This document shows, piece after piece, positions 41,708 through 49,658 of a DNA stretch of 64,000 nt. Origin of the DNA: DASRHK01 sp963776465 (GTDB lineage: Bacteria > Pseudomonadota > Gammaproteobacteria > Nevskiales > Nevskiaceae). Where the stretch lies: positions 930,001 to 994,000 of the forward strand of contig CAVZMV010000002.1 of assembly GCA_963776465.1 (NCBI GenBank), written 5' to 3'. Position 1 is the first letter of the stretch, and the number at the start of each line of letters is the position of its first letter. A model generated the notes under the pieces. It was not told the origin of the DNA, ran no database searches, and saw only the letters and a list, made by a program, of their open reading frames with translations. The translations under genes and the position numbers were made by a program.

Positions 41708-41722
41708 AATTGACAAATGTCA
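41708..41722. promoter_or_regulatory. 15-bp operator AATTGACAAATGTCA (copy 1)
   Basis: Dyad TGACA-AA-TGTCA with AATT flank, in the 97-bp region between the divergent hydrolase and the first RoxA-like gene. The identical 15 nt occur at 52024-52038. A perfect TATAAT (-10) begins at 41723, directly after it, reading toward the RoxA-like gene, so a protein bound here would cover the promoter. The likely ligand is the TetR regulator encoded at 51329-51997. Confidence 0.72.
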
Positions 41723-41772
41723 TATAATCGGCAAGAGCTATCGTTGGCACTCTCAAACCCGCGCAATCCCGG

Positions 41773-44166
41773 ATGAACCGCTCGCTCGCCTGTCTCCTTG
41801 CCTTGCTCTGCGCCGCCTGCGGCAGCTACACGCTGCCGGTGGAGACGGGACCCATCGGCACTGGCGGCGGCAACGCAGGTTCGGTGACGGTGAAGGACTG
41901 CAACACGCTGTTCGCTTCGCGGGTGCAGCCGCGCCTTGAGTTCTGCCGCAACTGTCACGTCCCCGGCGGCGTGGCCGACGTGCCGGAAGGCAAGCTGTTC
42001 ATGCTGTCGTCCGATTCCACGCAGGATCGCGCGAACCTGACCGACTCCTGGGAGCGGCTCGGCCGCAACGACAACGGCCCGTCGCGCATCCTGAAGATGG
42101 CGTCCGGCACCGACACGCGCTCGCACACCGGCGGCACGCCGTGGCCATCGGGCAGCGCCGCCTACGTCGAGATGCACGCCTATCTGCTCGGCCTCGTGGA
42201 TCCGTCTGCCTGCGACCTCGGCGTGGTCGGGGGCGTCATCGACGACCTGCCGCTCCTCGGCGGTCCGCGCGGCGGCAGCCCGATGTCGAATTTCTGCGAA
42301 GGCAAGCACGACAGCGCGATCGTGCCTGTGGATCCGCGCACGCTCGTCGTGCCCGGCGTGAACCAGGGCAAGGCGGTCGCGTTCAACACCTACTGGAAGG
42401 CGTGCCCCAACGCCGTCGCGCGACCCGCGACCTGCGGCGCGCTGCGCGAGCAGGCGGCGCTGGGCTACTTCGTCGCGCACGGACAGGGCGAGCCCAACAC
42501 ACCACTCTCCTTTGCGGGGGGTAACGACAATCCGAGCGGCCTGTCGGCGGAGTTGTACAACCAGCTTTGGGACTCCGCCTGGGGCCTGCCGTCGCGGCCG
42601 GACAATTTCGACGAGCTGGTCGCGGAGCGCTACGGCTCGCCGCGCAGCATCGGACGTAACCCGTACCCTTTGCCCGGCGAAGATCCGAACGCGACCAACG
42701 GCGGGTCGGGACAGTTGCCGATGACGTTCACGCAGATCCGCCGCGCCGATGGCACCTGGACCGGGCAGATCGGCGAGAAGGTCTGCATCTTCTGCCACAA
42801 CGGCCAGCTCGGCACGGCCGAAGACGGGCCGGGCATGGGCCCGCAGCTCGGCGGCGCCGGCAGCATCGGCGACTTCACCGTCGCCAGCAACGACTTCGCC
42901 AAGGCGCAAGGGCCGGCGGGCGCCGGCACGAACGCGGCGCTGTCGGGCGTGACTATCTCGACCAATCGCGGCAGCGGCGCGATCGACTTCTTCCAGCTCG
43001 CCTTCGTCCTGTTCAGCAACGGCGACCCGCAATTGCTGCTCAACGACAAGATCGTGCTCAGCCAGGCGATCGGCAACATCAAGAGTCCGCCGTGGTGGAA
43101 TCTCGCCTATCGCCCGCAGAAATTCCACGGCGCAATCCTGCCGACCGACTCGTCGCGCATCGACCTTGCGGCGTACTACGACCTCACGAAGGGCCTCTCC
43201 GGCGGCGGCGAAGAAGCGCTCGCGTGGATGGACGCGCATTCCGCTCCGTTCCAGACCTGGGCGGAAACCGTCGCCTCGCCGCGCTATCCGCGGCCGATCG
43301 ATACCGCGCTCGCCGAGCAGGGCGCGATCCTGTTCCATTCGAAGAACCTTTGGGAGCCGTCGCTGAACAACCCGGGCGCGCGGCCCGCCGACGGCAACGG
43401 CTCCTGCGCGGGCTGTCATGGCGCCTACTCGCCACGCTACGCGCACGACCCCTCGTATCTCGACACGCCCGAGCTCGCCGGCATCGCTGCGTATTACGTG
43501 CCGACGTCCATCGTCGGCACCGATGCGGTGTATTCGGAGGCGATGCAGAGCTTGCGCAACGCTGACGGGAGCATCAGCCCGTCGATCATGAATCAGCCGG
43601 TGATCTACTGCGGCGTCGGCGCGTCCGGTTACACCGAAGACAAGACGCCGATCATGCTCGCGCCGCCGCTCTGGGGCATCTGGGCCGCGGCGCCGTACCT
43701 GCACAACGGCTCGGTGCCGAACCTCTGGGGCGTGCTCGATCCCGCGCACGAGCGGCCCAACATCTGGAAACGCTGGTCCACGCCCGCGCGCGCAGACCAG
43801 GAGGGCCAGGTGATCATGGGCTACGACACCAATCTGGATCGCGCCTTCGACTTCGAGAAGGTCGGCTGGGGATACGACGAGATTCCGTGTGGCGCTGCCG
43901 GCTCGCAGCCGTACCTGGCCTGCAATCCGATCGATCCAAACACGCCCTCGCCGGTGCAGCAGATCCTCGCCAATATCTACACGCTGGTCGGCCTGACCTG
44001 GAACCTGCCGCGTGCCGAAGGCCTGCGCATGTCGGAAGAGGACATCGAGAACCGCAAGATCTTCAACACCAACTTGTATAGCCAGGGCAACCAGGGTCAC
44101 GAGTTCACGTCGGTGCTCACGGACCAGGAGCGCCGCGCAATCATCGAGTACCTGAAGACCCTGTAG
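41773..44166 (+). CDS. RoxA-like (rubber-oxygenase family) tri-haem c lipoprotein, copy 1
   Basis: 797 residues. Signal peptide with lipobox LLCAAC (Cys16). Three haem-c sites: CRNCH (58-62), CIFCH (338-342) and CAGCH (545-549). The last two are spaced 207 residues, near the ~199 of rubber oxygenase RoxA (CSACH/CASCH), and are followed by the family-like APYLHNGSVPNLWGVL; the first site belongs to a ~150-residue N-terminal extension not present in RoxA. Relatives oxidatively cleave polyisoprenoid C=C bonds, or are di-haem peroxidase-like. Paralogous to the next gene, 5 bp downstream. The lipid anchor keeps it at the envelope rather than secreted. Substrate unknown. Confidence 0.8.
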   Translation: MNRSLACLLALLCAACGSYTLPVETGPIGTGGGNAGSVTVKDCNTLFASRVQPRLEFCRNCHVPGGVADVPEGKLFMLSSDSTQDRANLTDSWERLGRNDNGPSRILKMASGTDTRSHTGGTPWPSGSAAYVEMHAYLLGLVDPSACDLGVVGGVIDDLPLLGGPRGGSPMSNFCEGKHDSAIVPVDPRTLVVPGVNQGKAVAFNTYWKACPNAVARPATCGALREQAALGYFVAHGQGEPNTPLSFAGGNDNPSGLSAELYNQLWDSAWGLPSRPDNFDELVAERYGSPRSIGRNPYPLPGEDPNATNGGSGQLPMTFTQIRRADGTWTGQIGEKVCIFCHNGQLGTAEDGPGMGPQLGGAGSIGDFTVASNDFAKAQGPAGAGTNAALSGVTISTNRGSGAIDFFQLAFVLFSNGDPQLLLNDKIVLSQAIGNIKSPPWWNLAYRPQKFHGAILPTDSSRIDLAAYYDLTKGLSGGGEEALAWMDAHSAPFQTWAETVASPRYPRPIDTALAEQGAILFHSKNLWEPSLNNPGARPADGNGSCAGCHGAYSPRYAHDPSYLDTPELAGIAAYYVPTSIVGTDAVYSEAMQSLRNADGSISPSIMNQPVIYCGVGASGYTEDKTPIMLAPPLWGIWAAAPYLHNGSVPNLWGVLDPAHERPNIWKRWSTPARADQEGQVIMGYDTNLDRAFDFEKVGWGYDEIPCGAAGSQPYLACNPIDPNTPSPVQQILANIYTLVGLTWNLPRAEGLRMSEEDIENRKIFNTNLYSQGNQGHEFTSVLTDQERRAIIEYLKTL

Positions 44167-44171
44167 GTCCG

Positions 44172-46535
44172 ATGCGCATACTTCTCGCGCTCTTTGCGGC
44201 AGTTCTCGTCGGCGCGTGTGGAAGCTACACGTTGCCGGTGGAAACGCCGTCGATCGGTGGCGGCAACGGGGGCGGTGGCTCGGTCACGGTCAAGGATTGC
44301 AACACGCTGTTCGCGTCGCGCATGCAGCCGCGCCTGGCGTTCTGCCGCAACTGCCACGTGCCGGGCGGCGTCGCCGACGTTCCCGACGGTCACTTGTACA
44401 TGCTGTCGCAGGACGCTTCGCAGGATCGCGCCAACCTGCACGACTCCTGGGAGCGGCTCGGCCGCAACGACAACGGCAAGTCCCGCATCCTGAAGATGGC
44501 GTCGGGCACCGATGATCGCTCGCACACGGGCGGGTCGCCGTGGCCCGTTGGCAGCGACGCCTATAAGGAAATGGACGCGCTGCTGCTCGGCTTCGTCGAT
44601 CCGTCTGCGTGCAACCTCGGCGTGCTCGGCGGCCTCACCGAGGATCTGCCGCTGCTCGGCAGCTCGCATGGCGGGCACGCATGGTTCGATTTCTGCGCCG
44701 GCAAGTCCGATGACGCGTCGTTGCCGCCCGATCCACGCTCACTGGTGCAACCGGGCATCGACGACGGCAAGGCGGTGCACTTCAACGCGTGGTGGAAGGA
44801 TTGCCACGTGAATCCGGAGCTGGTGGGCGAGCGGGCGCAACCCAAGACCTGCGGCGAGCTGCGCGCAAGCCATGACGCCGGCAAGCGCCTGATGCTCGGC
44901 AACGGCGGCGAAGGCTCCGGCAGCATCTTCCAAGGCGACGAGAACATCGGCTTCGTCGACGCCGCCGACTACAACAACGTGTGGCGCTTCTGGGGCATGA
45001 CGTCGCGGCCGGAGAATTTCGACCAGCTCGTGGCCGAGCGCTACGGCATGCCGCTCGCCGCGGCCCGGAATCCGTACCCGTTGCCCGGCGAGGATCCCAA
45101 CCAGACCGATGGCGGCAGCGGCCAGCTGTCGCCCTTCATGACGCAGGGGCACAACGCCGACGGAACCTGGAACGGAAAGATCGGCTTCACCTGCCATGCC
45201 TGCCACAGCGGCGCAGCCGGGTTGCCGGAGGAAGGCGAGGGCCTGGGGTTCCAGTACGGCAGCGGCAACTCGCTGCATGACATCGGCGTGATGGCGCGCG
45301 AGTTCGGGCTGACGACACCGGGCGCGGCGCAGGTCGGGCTCGCGCTGGCGCTGTTCGCCTCCAACCGCGGTACCAACAACGCGCAGTTCGCCAACATCGT
45401 CTCGCCGCCTGGGCCCGGCAGCACGCCGGCGGAGATCGTCGGCTGGCCGACGTCGGGCTCGACGGCGTCGATGGATACGCCGGCCTGGTGGAACCTCGGC
45501 AGCCGCCCGCTCAAGTTCGTCGACGGCGTCGTGCCCGCGGACGCTGTGCGCGTGGACCTGTCGTTCTACATTCCGCTGTTCGGATCCGGCGGGCCCACCG
45601 ACACCGACGCCTGGACCAAGGCGCACGACCAGGATGCGGACCACTGGCTGCTGGCGATGAAGTCGCCGGCGTATCCGCTGCCCGTCGACACCGCGCTCGC
45701 GGAGCAGGGCGCGATCCTGTTCCATTCCAAGAACCTTTGGGAGGCGAGCCTGAACAACCCGGTGCCGCAACCCGAAGGCGGCAACGGTTCCTGCGCGAGC
45801 TGCCACGGCGCCTACGCACCGCGCTACGTGAACGATCCGGGCTACCTCGCCACGCCGGCGCTCGGCGGCATCGCCGGGAACATCGTGCCCCTCGCCGTCA
45901 TCGGCACCGATCCCGCGCGCCTGGAATCGTTCACGCGCAGCGGCGCTGCTCCCGGCGAATACCCGGAGACGGCCGGCACGCAGCAGGATTGCGGCAACCA
46001 GAACAGCGAGGCATTGCGCGGCGATCGCGCGCTCGGCTATCTCGCGCCGCCGCTGCACGGCGTGTGGGCGACCGCGCCATACCTGCACAACGGCTCGGTG
46101 CCGGACGTCGCCTCGTTGCTGAAGCCGGCAGAGCGGCCCAGCCTCTGGCGGCGCGTATCCGCGCCCAGCCTGCAGGCCAACGCGGTGATGGGCTTCGACA
46201 CCAGCGTGCAGCGCGCTTTCGATCAGGACCGCCTGGGCTGGAAGTTCGAGACGCTTGCCTGCGGCGACGGGACACTCCCGGTCCTGGATTGCAGTCCGGT
46301 CAGCGACGGCCCGAGCCCGGTGCAAATCCTGCTCGACGAGATTTACACAAACGTCCTCGCCGGCTGGAACGTCGGCAACCTGCCGGTGTTCGCGCAATGG
46401 ACGCCGGAGCAGGTCGAGAACCGCAAGATCTACAACACGCACCAGTTCAGCCAGGGCAACGCCGGCCACGCGTTCACCTCGGTGCTCACCGACACGGAGC
46501 GGCGTGCGCTGATCGAGTATCTGAAGACGCTATGA
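44172..46535 (+). CDS. RoxA-like (rubber-oxygenase family) tri-haem c lipoprotein, copy 2
   Basis: 787 residues, tandem paralogue of the preceding gene. Lipobox LVGAC (Cys16) and near-identical beginning (CGSYTLPVET, SVTVKDCNTLFASR). Haem sites CRNCH (58-62), CHACH (341-345) and CASCH (541-545); the 200-residue spacing and the CASCHGAY sequence fit RoxA closely. NPYPLPGEDPN, LAEQGAILFHSKNLWE and APYLHNGSVPD are shared with copy 1. RoxA/RoxB pairs are known to act together in rubber degraders, so two non-identical copies may split endo/exo cleavage. The stop overlaps the next hydrolase start (ATGA). Confidence 0.8.
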   Translation: MRILLALFAAVLVGACGSYTLPVETPSIGGGNGGGGSVTVKDCNTLFASRMQPRLAFCRNCHVPGGVADVPDGHLYMLSQDASQDRANLHDSWERLGRNDNGKSRILKMASGTDDRSHTGGSPWPVGSDAYKEMDALLLGFVDPSACNLGVLGGLTEDLPLLGSSHGGHAWFDFCAGKSDDASLPPDPRSLVQPGIDDGKAVHFNAWWKDCHVNPELVGERAQPKTCGELRASHDAGKRLMLGNGGEGSGSIFQGDENIGFVDAADYNNVWRFWGMTSRPENFDQLVAERYGMPLAAARNPYPLPGEDPNQTDGGSGQLSPFMTQGHNADGTWNGKIGFTCHACHSGAAGLPEEGEGLGFQYGSGNSLHDIGVMAREFGLTTPGAAQVGLALALFASNRGTNNAQFANIVSPPGPGSTPAEIVGWPTSGSTASMDTPAWWNLGSRPLKFVDGVVPADAVRVDLSFYIPLFGSGGPTDTDAWTKAHDQDADHWLLAMKSPAYPLPVDTALAEQGAILFHSKNLWEASLNNPVPQPEGGNGSCASCHGAYAPRYVNDPGYLATPALGGIAGNIVPLAVIGTDPARLESFTRSGAAPGEYPETAGTQQDCGNQNSEALRGDRALGYLAPPLHGVWATAPYLHNGSVPDVASLLKPAERPSLWRRVSAPSLQANAVMGFDTSVQRAFDQDRLGWKFETLACGDGTLPVLDCSPVSDGPSPVQILLDEIYTNVLAGWNVGNLPVFAQWTPEQVENRKIYNTHQFSQGNAGHAFTSVLTDTERRALIEYLKTL

Positions 46536-47365
46536 CGACGGTCGTCCGGCGCAGCCGTGACGGCGTAGCGCTGGCGGGCAACACCTGTGGTCCTGCCGAC
46601 GGCACGCCGATCCTGCTGTTCCACGGCGGCGGACAGACGCGCCACGCATGGGGCCGCTCGGCCGCGCGGCTCGGCGACGCCGGCTATCGCGCCACGGCCT
46701 ACGATCTGCGCGGCCATGGCGACAGTGGCTGGCCCGCGAGCTATGACCTCGACTCCTTCGTCACCGACATCATCGATCTCGCCGCCGCCGAATCCCGTGC
46801 TCCGGTCGTCGTCGGCGCCTCGCTCGGCGGCCTGTCGGCGCTGCTCGCCAACGCCACGCAAGCCGGCGAGATCTCGTCCGCGCTGGTGCTGGTCGACGTC
46901 GCGCCGCGCCTGAATCCCGCAGGAGTGGACCGGATCCTCGGCTTCATGACGGCGCACCCCGACGGTTTTGCCAGCCTGAACGAGGCTGCCGCAGTGGTTG
47001 CGGCGTACCAGCCGCAACGTGCCGCCCGCGCGGATCCGCAGGGCCTGAAGAAAAACCTGCGGCAGCGCGACGGCCGGTGGTACTGGCATTGGGACCCGGC
47101 GATGATGGCCACGTTCCAGCAGGCGCGCGGGGACACGCTGGACCACGAGATCTTCTACCAGGCCGCGGAGAAGCTGAAGCAGCCGATCCTGCTGGTGCGC
47201 GGCATGCTGAGCGACGTGGTGGACGAGGCCATCGCGCGCGAATTCCAGGACCGCATCCCGCACGCGCGTCTCGCCGAGGTGGGTCAGGCCGGGCACATGG
47301 TCGCCGGCGACCGCAACGACGTGTTCCTGGACGCGGTGATGTCCTTCCTCGGGTCCGTCGGATGA
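46532..47365 (+). CDS. Cytoplasmic alpha/beta hydrolase
   Basis: 277 residues from ATG 46532, which overlaps the stop of the second RoxA-like gene. No signal peptide (MTTVVRRSRDGVALAGNTCG). Catalytic features: oxyanion ILLFHGGGQTRHAWG, AYDLRGHGDSGWP, nucleophile VVVGASLGGLSALLA, and His in VGQAGHMVAGDRNDVF. Because it is in the cytoplasm while the RoxA-like proteins are exported, it probably processes an imported ester or CoA intermediate. Convergent with the acyl-CoA dehydrogenase gene, 7 bp apart. Confidence 0.85.
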   Translation: MTTVVRRSRDGVALAGNTCGPADGTPILLFHGGGQTRHAWGRSAARLGDAGYRATAYDLRGHGDSGWPASYDLDSFVTDIIDLAAAESRAPVVVGASLGGLSALLANATQAGEISSALVLVDVAPRLNPAGVDRILGFMTAHPDGFASLNEAAAVVAAYQPQRAARADPQGLKKNLRQRDGRWYWHWDPAMMATFQQARGDTLDHEIFYQAAEKLKQPILLVRGMLSDVVDEAIAREFQDRIPHARLAEVGQAGHMVAGDRNDVFLDAVMSFLGSVG

Positions 47366-47372
47366 TCCGGTG

Positions 47373-48587
47373 CTATTTCCCGCCGGTCATCAGCACGTGC
47401 CGCGCGAGGATGTTGCGCTGGACCTCGTTGGTGCCGGCGTAGATCGAGGTCTTGCGGTAGTTGAAGTAGATCGGCGCGATCGGCGCGGCGTAATCGGGAC
47501 CAGACCGCGGCCCGGCGGGGCGACCGCGCAGCTCGGCCCAGGTGTCCTGCACGAACGGCAGCGCATCCTCGCCCAGCGCGTCTAGCGCGAATTCACTGAG
47601 CGCCTGCTGCAGCTCGGTGCCGACCAGCTTGAACAGGCTCGACATCGCACCGATCGCGGTGCCGCTCTCGACGCTGGAGAAGAAGCGCATCTCGGTGGCG
47701 TCGAGCGCCTCGACCTTGATGGCCAGGTCGGCGTAGCGCCGCCTGAAATCCGGATCGTCGATCAAGCCTTTCTCGCGCGCGATGCGCCGGACCTTGGTGA
47801 GCAGGTAGCGCAGCAGCGAGGCGTAGGCGACGCCGCGCTCGAACTGCAGCAGGTACTTGGCGTAGCTCCAGCCCATGCCTTCCTCGCCGATGCGGTTGGC
47901 GACCGGCACGCGGACGTTCTCGAAGAACACCTGGTTGACTTCCTGCTCGCCGTCGATCGGACCGTCGAGCGAGGGCAGCGCGCGTACGGTGATCCCGGGC
48001 GATCTCATGTCGAGCAGCAGGAACGAGATGCCGTTTTGCGGCTTGGCCTCGCGGCTGGTGCGCACCAGGCAGAACATCCAGTCCGCCCATTGCGCCTGCG
48101 TGGTCCAGATCTTGGAGCCGTTGAGCACGTAGTCGTCGCCGTCGCGCTCCGCGCGCATCTGCAGCGACGCGAGGTCCGATCCGGCGCCAGGCTCGGAGTA
48201 GCCCTGGCACCAGAGCTCGTCGGAGGAGAGGATCGGCGGCAGGAAGCGATCCTTCTGCGCCTGCGTGCCGTATTCCATGATCACGTAGGCGACCATCATC
48301 AGGCCCATCGGCTGGATCAGCGGGCAGCCGGCACCGGTGGTCTCGCTCTGGAAGATGTAGCGCTGCGTCGGCGTCCAGCCCGGCCCGCCGTATTCCTTCG
48401 GCCAGCCCGGTGCCACCCAGCCGCGCTCGAACAGCTTTTTCTGCCAGCGGACCTGCCCGGCCCGGTCCAGGTAGCCGTTCTTGGTCTGCGCCATCATCGC
48501 CTTGAGCTCGGGATCGAACGCCGTCTTGATCCACGCGCGCACTTCATCGCGGAACTTCAGCTCGTCTTGGGAGAACTGCAGGTTCAT
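47373..48587 (-). CDS. Acyl-CoA dehydrogenase, large subunit-like
   Basis: 404 residues. FAD-binding ACAD: MNLQFSQDELKFRDEVRAWI, GYSEPGAGSDLASLQ (the GxSEP motif), NGSKIWTTQAQWADWMF, and the C-terminal YAGTNEVQRNILARHV. In MCAD-like enzymes the catalytic base is the Glu of YEGT; here that residue is Ala, so the base must be elsewhere or in the partner. Start overlaps the stop of the second ACAD gene (48584-48587). Adjacent ACAD pairs of this sort are typical of alpha2beta2 enzymes acting on bulky acyl-CoAs (for example steroid side chains). Confidence 0.88.
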   Translation of the reverse strand: MNLQFSQDELKFRDEVRAWIKTAFDPELKAMMAQTKNGYLDRAGQVRWQKKLFERGWVAPGWPKEYGGPGWTPTQRYIFQSETTGAGCPLIQPMGLMMVAYVIMEYGTQAQKDRFLPPILSSDELWCQGYSEPGAGSDLASLQMRAERDGDDYVLNGSKIWTTQAQWADWMFCLVRTSREAKPQNGISFLLLDMRSPGITVRALPSLDGPIDGEQEVNQVFFENVRVPVANRIGEEGMGWSYAKYLLQFERGVAYASLLRYLLTKVRRIAREKGLIDDPDFRRRYADLAIKVEALDATEMRFFSSVESGTAIGAMSSLFKLVGTELQQALSEFALDALGEDALPFVQDTWAELRGRPAGPRSGPDYAAPIAPIYFNYRKTSIYAGTNEVQRNILARHVLMTGGK

Positions 48588-49654
48588 GCGGCGTTCGCCA
48601 GGCTGAGCTCGGCGTAGCGCCGCAGGTGGTGATCGGCCGATCCGAACTGCGCGCCGATCGCGGTCACGCGCCGGAAGTACTGCCCCAGCGCCAGCTCCTC
48701 GGTGATGCCCATGCCGCCGTGGATCTGGATCGCCGCCTGCCCGATGAACTTCGAGGCGTTGGCCACCTGCACCTTCGCCGCGCTTGCGGCGAGCATGCGC
48801 TCGGCATCCGGCGCGTCCAGCTTCATCGTCGCCACCTGCGTCAGCGCGGCGGACTGCTCCAGCTGCGAGAACATGTCGGCCATGCGGTGCTGCAGCACCT
48901 GGAAGGTCGCGATCGGCACGCCGAACTGCTTGCGCTGCGCGGCATAGCTCACCGTCATCGCCAGCATCTGGCGCATCGCGCCGACGGCTTCGGCGCAGAT
49001 CGCGCAGATCGCTTCATCGACTACGCGCTCGACGTCACCGCCGATCATCCGCGCCGCTGGCACCACCACGTTCTCCAGGGCGATGTCCGACGCGCGGCCA
49101 CCGTCGAACGTCGGATAGCTCTGCATGCTCAGGCCTTTGGCGTTCGCGTCGACGAGAAACAAGCCCGCGTCAGTGGCGATGACGAGGTGCGTCGCCCACG
49201 GGCCGCCGACGACGACGGACTTCTTCCCGTTCAGGACGTGGTCGGCGCCGCGCCGGGTTGCGGTGATCTGCGTCGGCACGCCGGCGAGCGCGATCACCGT
49301 CCTGCCCTCGATGATCGAGGGCACGAACTCGTTCGCGAGCACGCCGGCGTTGCGCTTCAGGAGATTGCCGCCGATCACCAGCGTCGACAGGTACGGCTCG
49401 ACGACCAGCGCCTTGCCGAATTCCTCCATCACGATCGAATGCTCGATGGCGCCGCCGTCGGTGCCGCCGAGTGATTCCGGGAATCCCGCGCCGAACAGGC
49501 TCAGATCATTGGCGAGCGCTTGCCAGACCTGCGGGCGCCAGCCCGGCTCGGCGCGCACGACCGCGCGCCGCGTCTCGAAGCTGTAGTGGTCGGCCAGAAA
49601 GCCGGCCAGCGTGTCGCGCAGGAGGTTCTGCTCTTCGCTGAACTCGAAATCCAC
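48584..49654 (-). CDS. Acyl-CoA dehydrogenase, small partner
   Basis: 356 residues, GTG 49654 start, 4 bp after the ligase stop. MDFEFSEEQNLLRDTLAGFL, FGAGFPESLGGTDGG, a shortened middle domain with GKKSVVVGGPWATHLVI, then AIQIHGGMGITEELALGQYF, RRVTAIGAQFGSADHHL. The GMGxT(E) loop is conserved, but the usual YEGT-type base is again missing. Together with the 404-residue neighbour it probably makes a heterotetramer. Substrate likely the CoA ester made by the upstream ligase. Confidence 0.86.
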   Translation of the reverse strand: MDFEFSEEQNLLRDTLAGFLADHYSFETRRAVVRAEPGWRPQVWQALANDLSLFGAGFPESLGGTDGGAIEHSIVMEEFGKALVVEPYLSTLVIGGNLLKRNAGVLANEFVPSIIEGRTVIALAGVPTQITATRRGADHVLNGKKSVVVGGPWATHLVIATDAGLFLVDANAKGLSMQSYPTFDGGRASDIALENVVVPAARMIGGDVERVVDEAICAICAEAVGAMRQMLAMTVSYAAQRKQFGVPIATFQVLQHRMADMFSQLEQSAALTQVATMKLDAPDAERMLAASAAKVQVANASKFIGQAAIQIHGGMGITEELALGQYFRRVTAIGAQFGSADHHLRRYAELSLANAA

Positions 49655-49658
49655 TGAT

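Noticed and set aside
41710..41728. TTGACA and TATAAT at 41710-41728 as a sigma-70 promoter pair.
   Set aside because: Spacing is 7 bp instead of about 17; TTGACA is better explained as half of the operator, TATAAT alone may be the -10.
41701..46469. Long antisense open frames opposite the RoxA-like genes (799 and 576 aa), and similar ones opposite hpd, the RND gene and CocE.
   Set aside because: Arg/Ala/Val/Glu-rich sequence with no motif, exactly mirroring third-codon GC bias of the sense genes.
41773..46535. Reading the two large cytochromes as plain di-haem cytochrome c peroxidases.
   Set aside because: Length (~790 aa), 200-residue haem spacing and CASCHGAY/HNGSVP context fit RoxA-type proteins better; not fully excluded without alignment.
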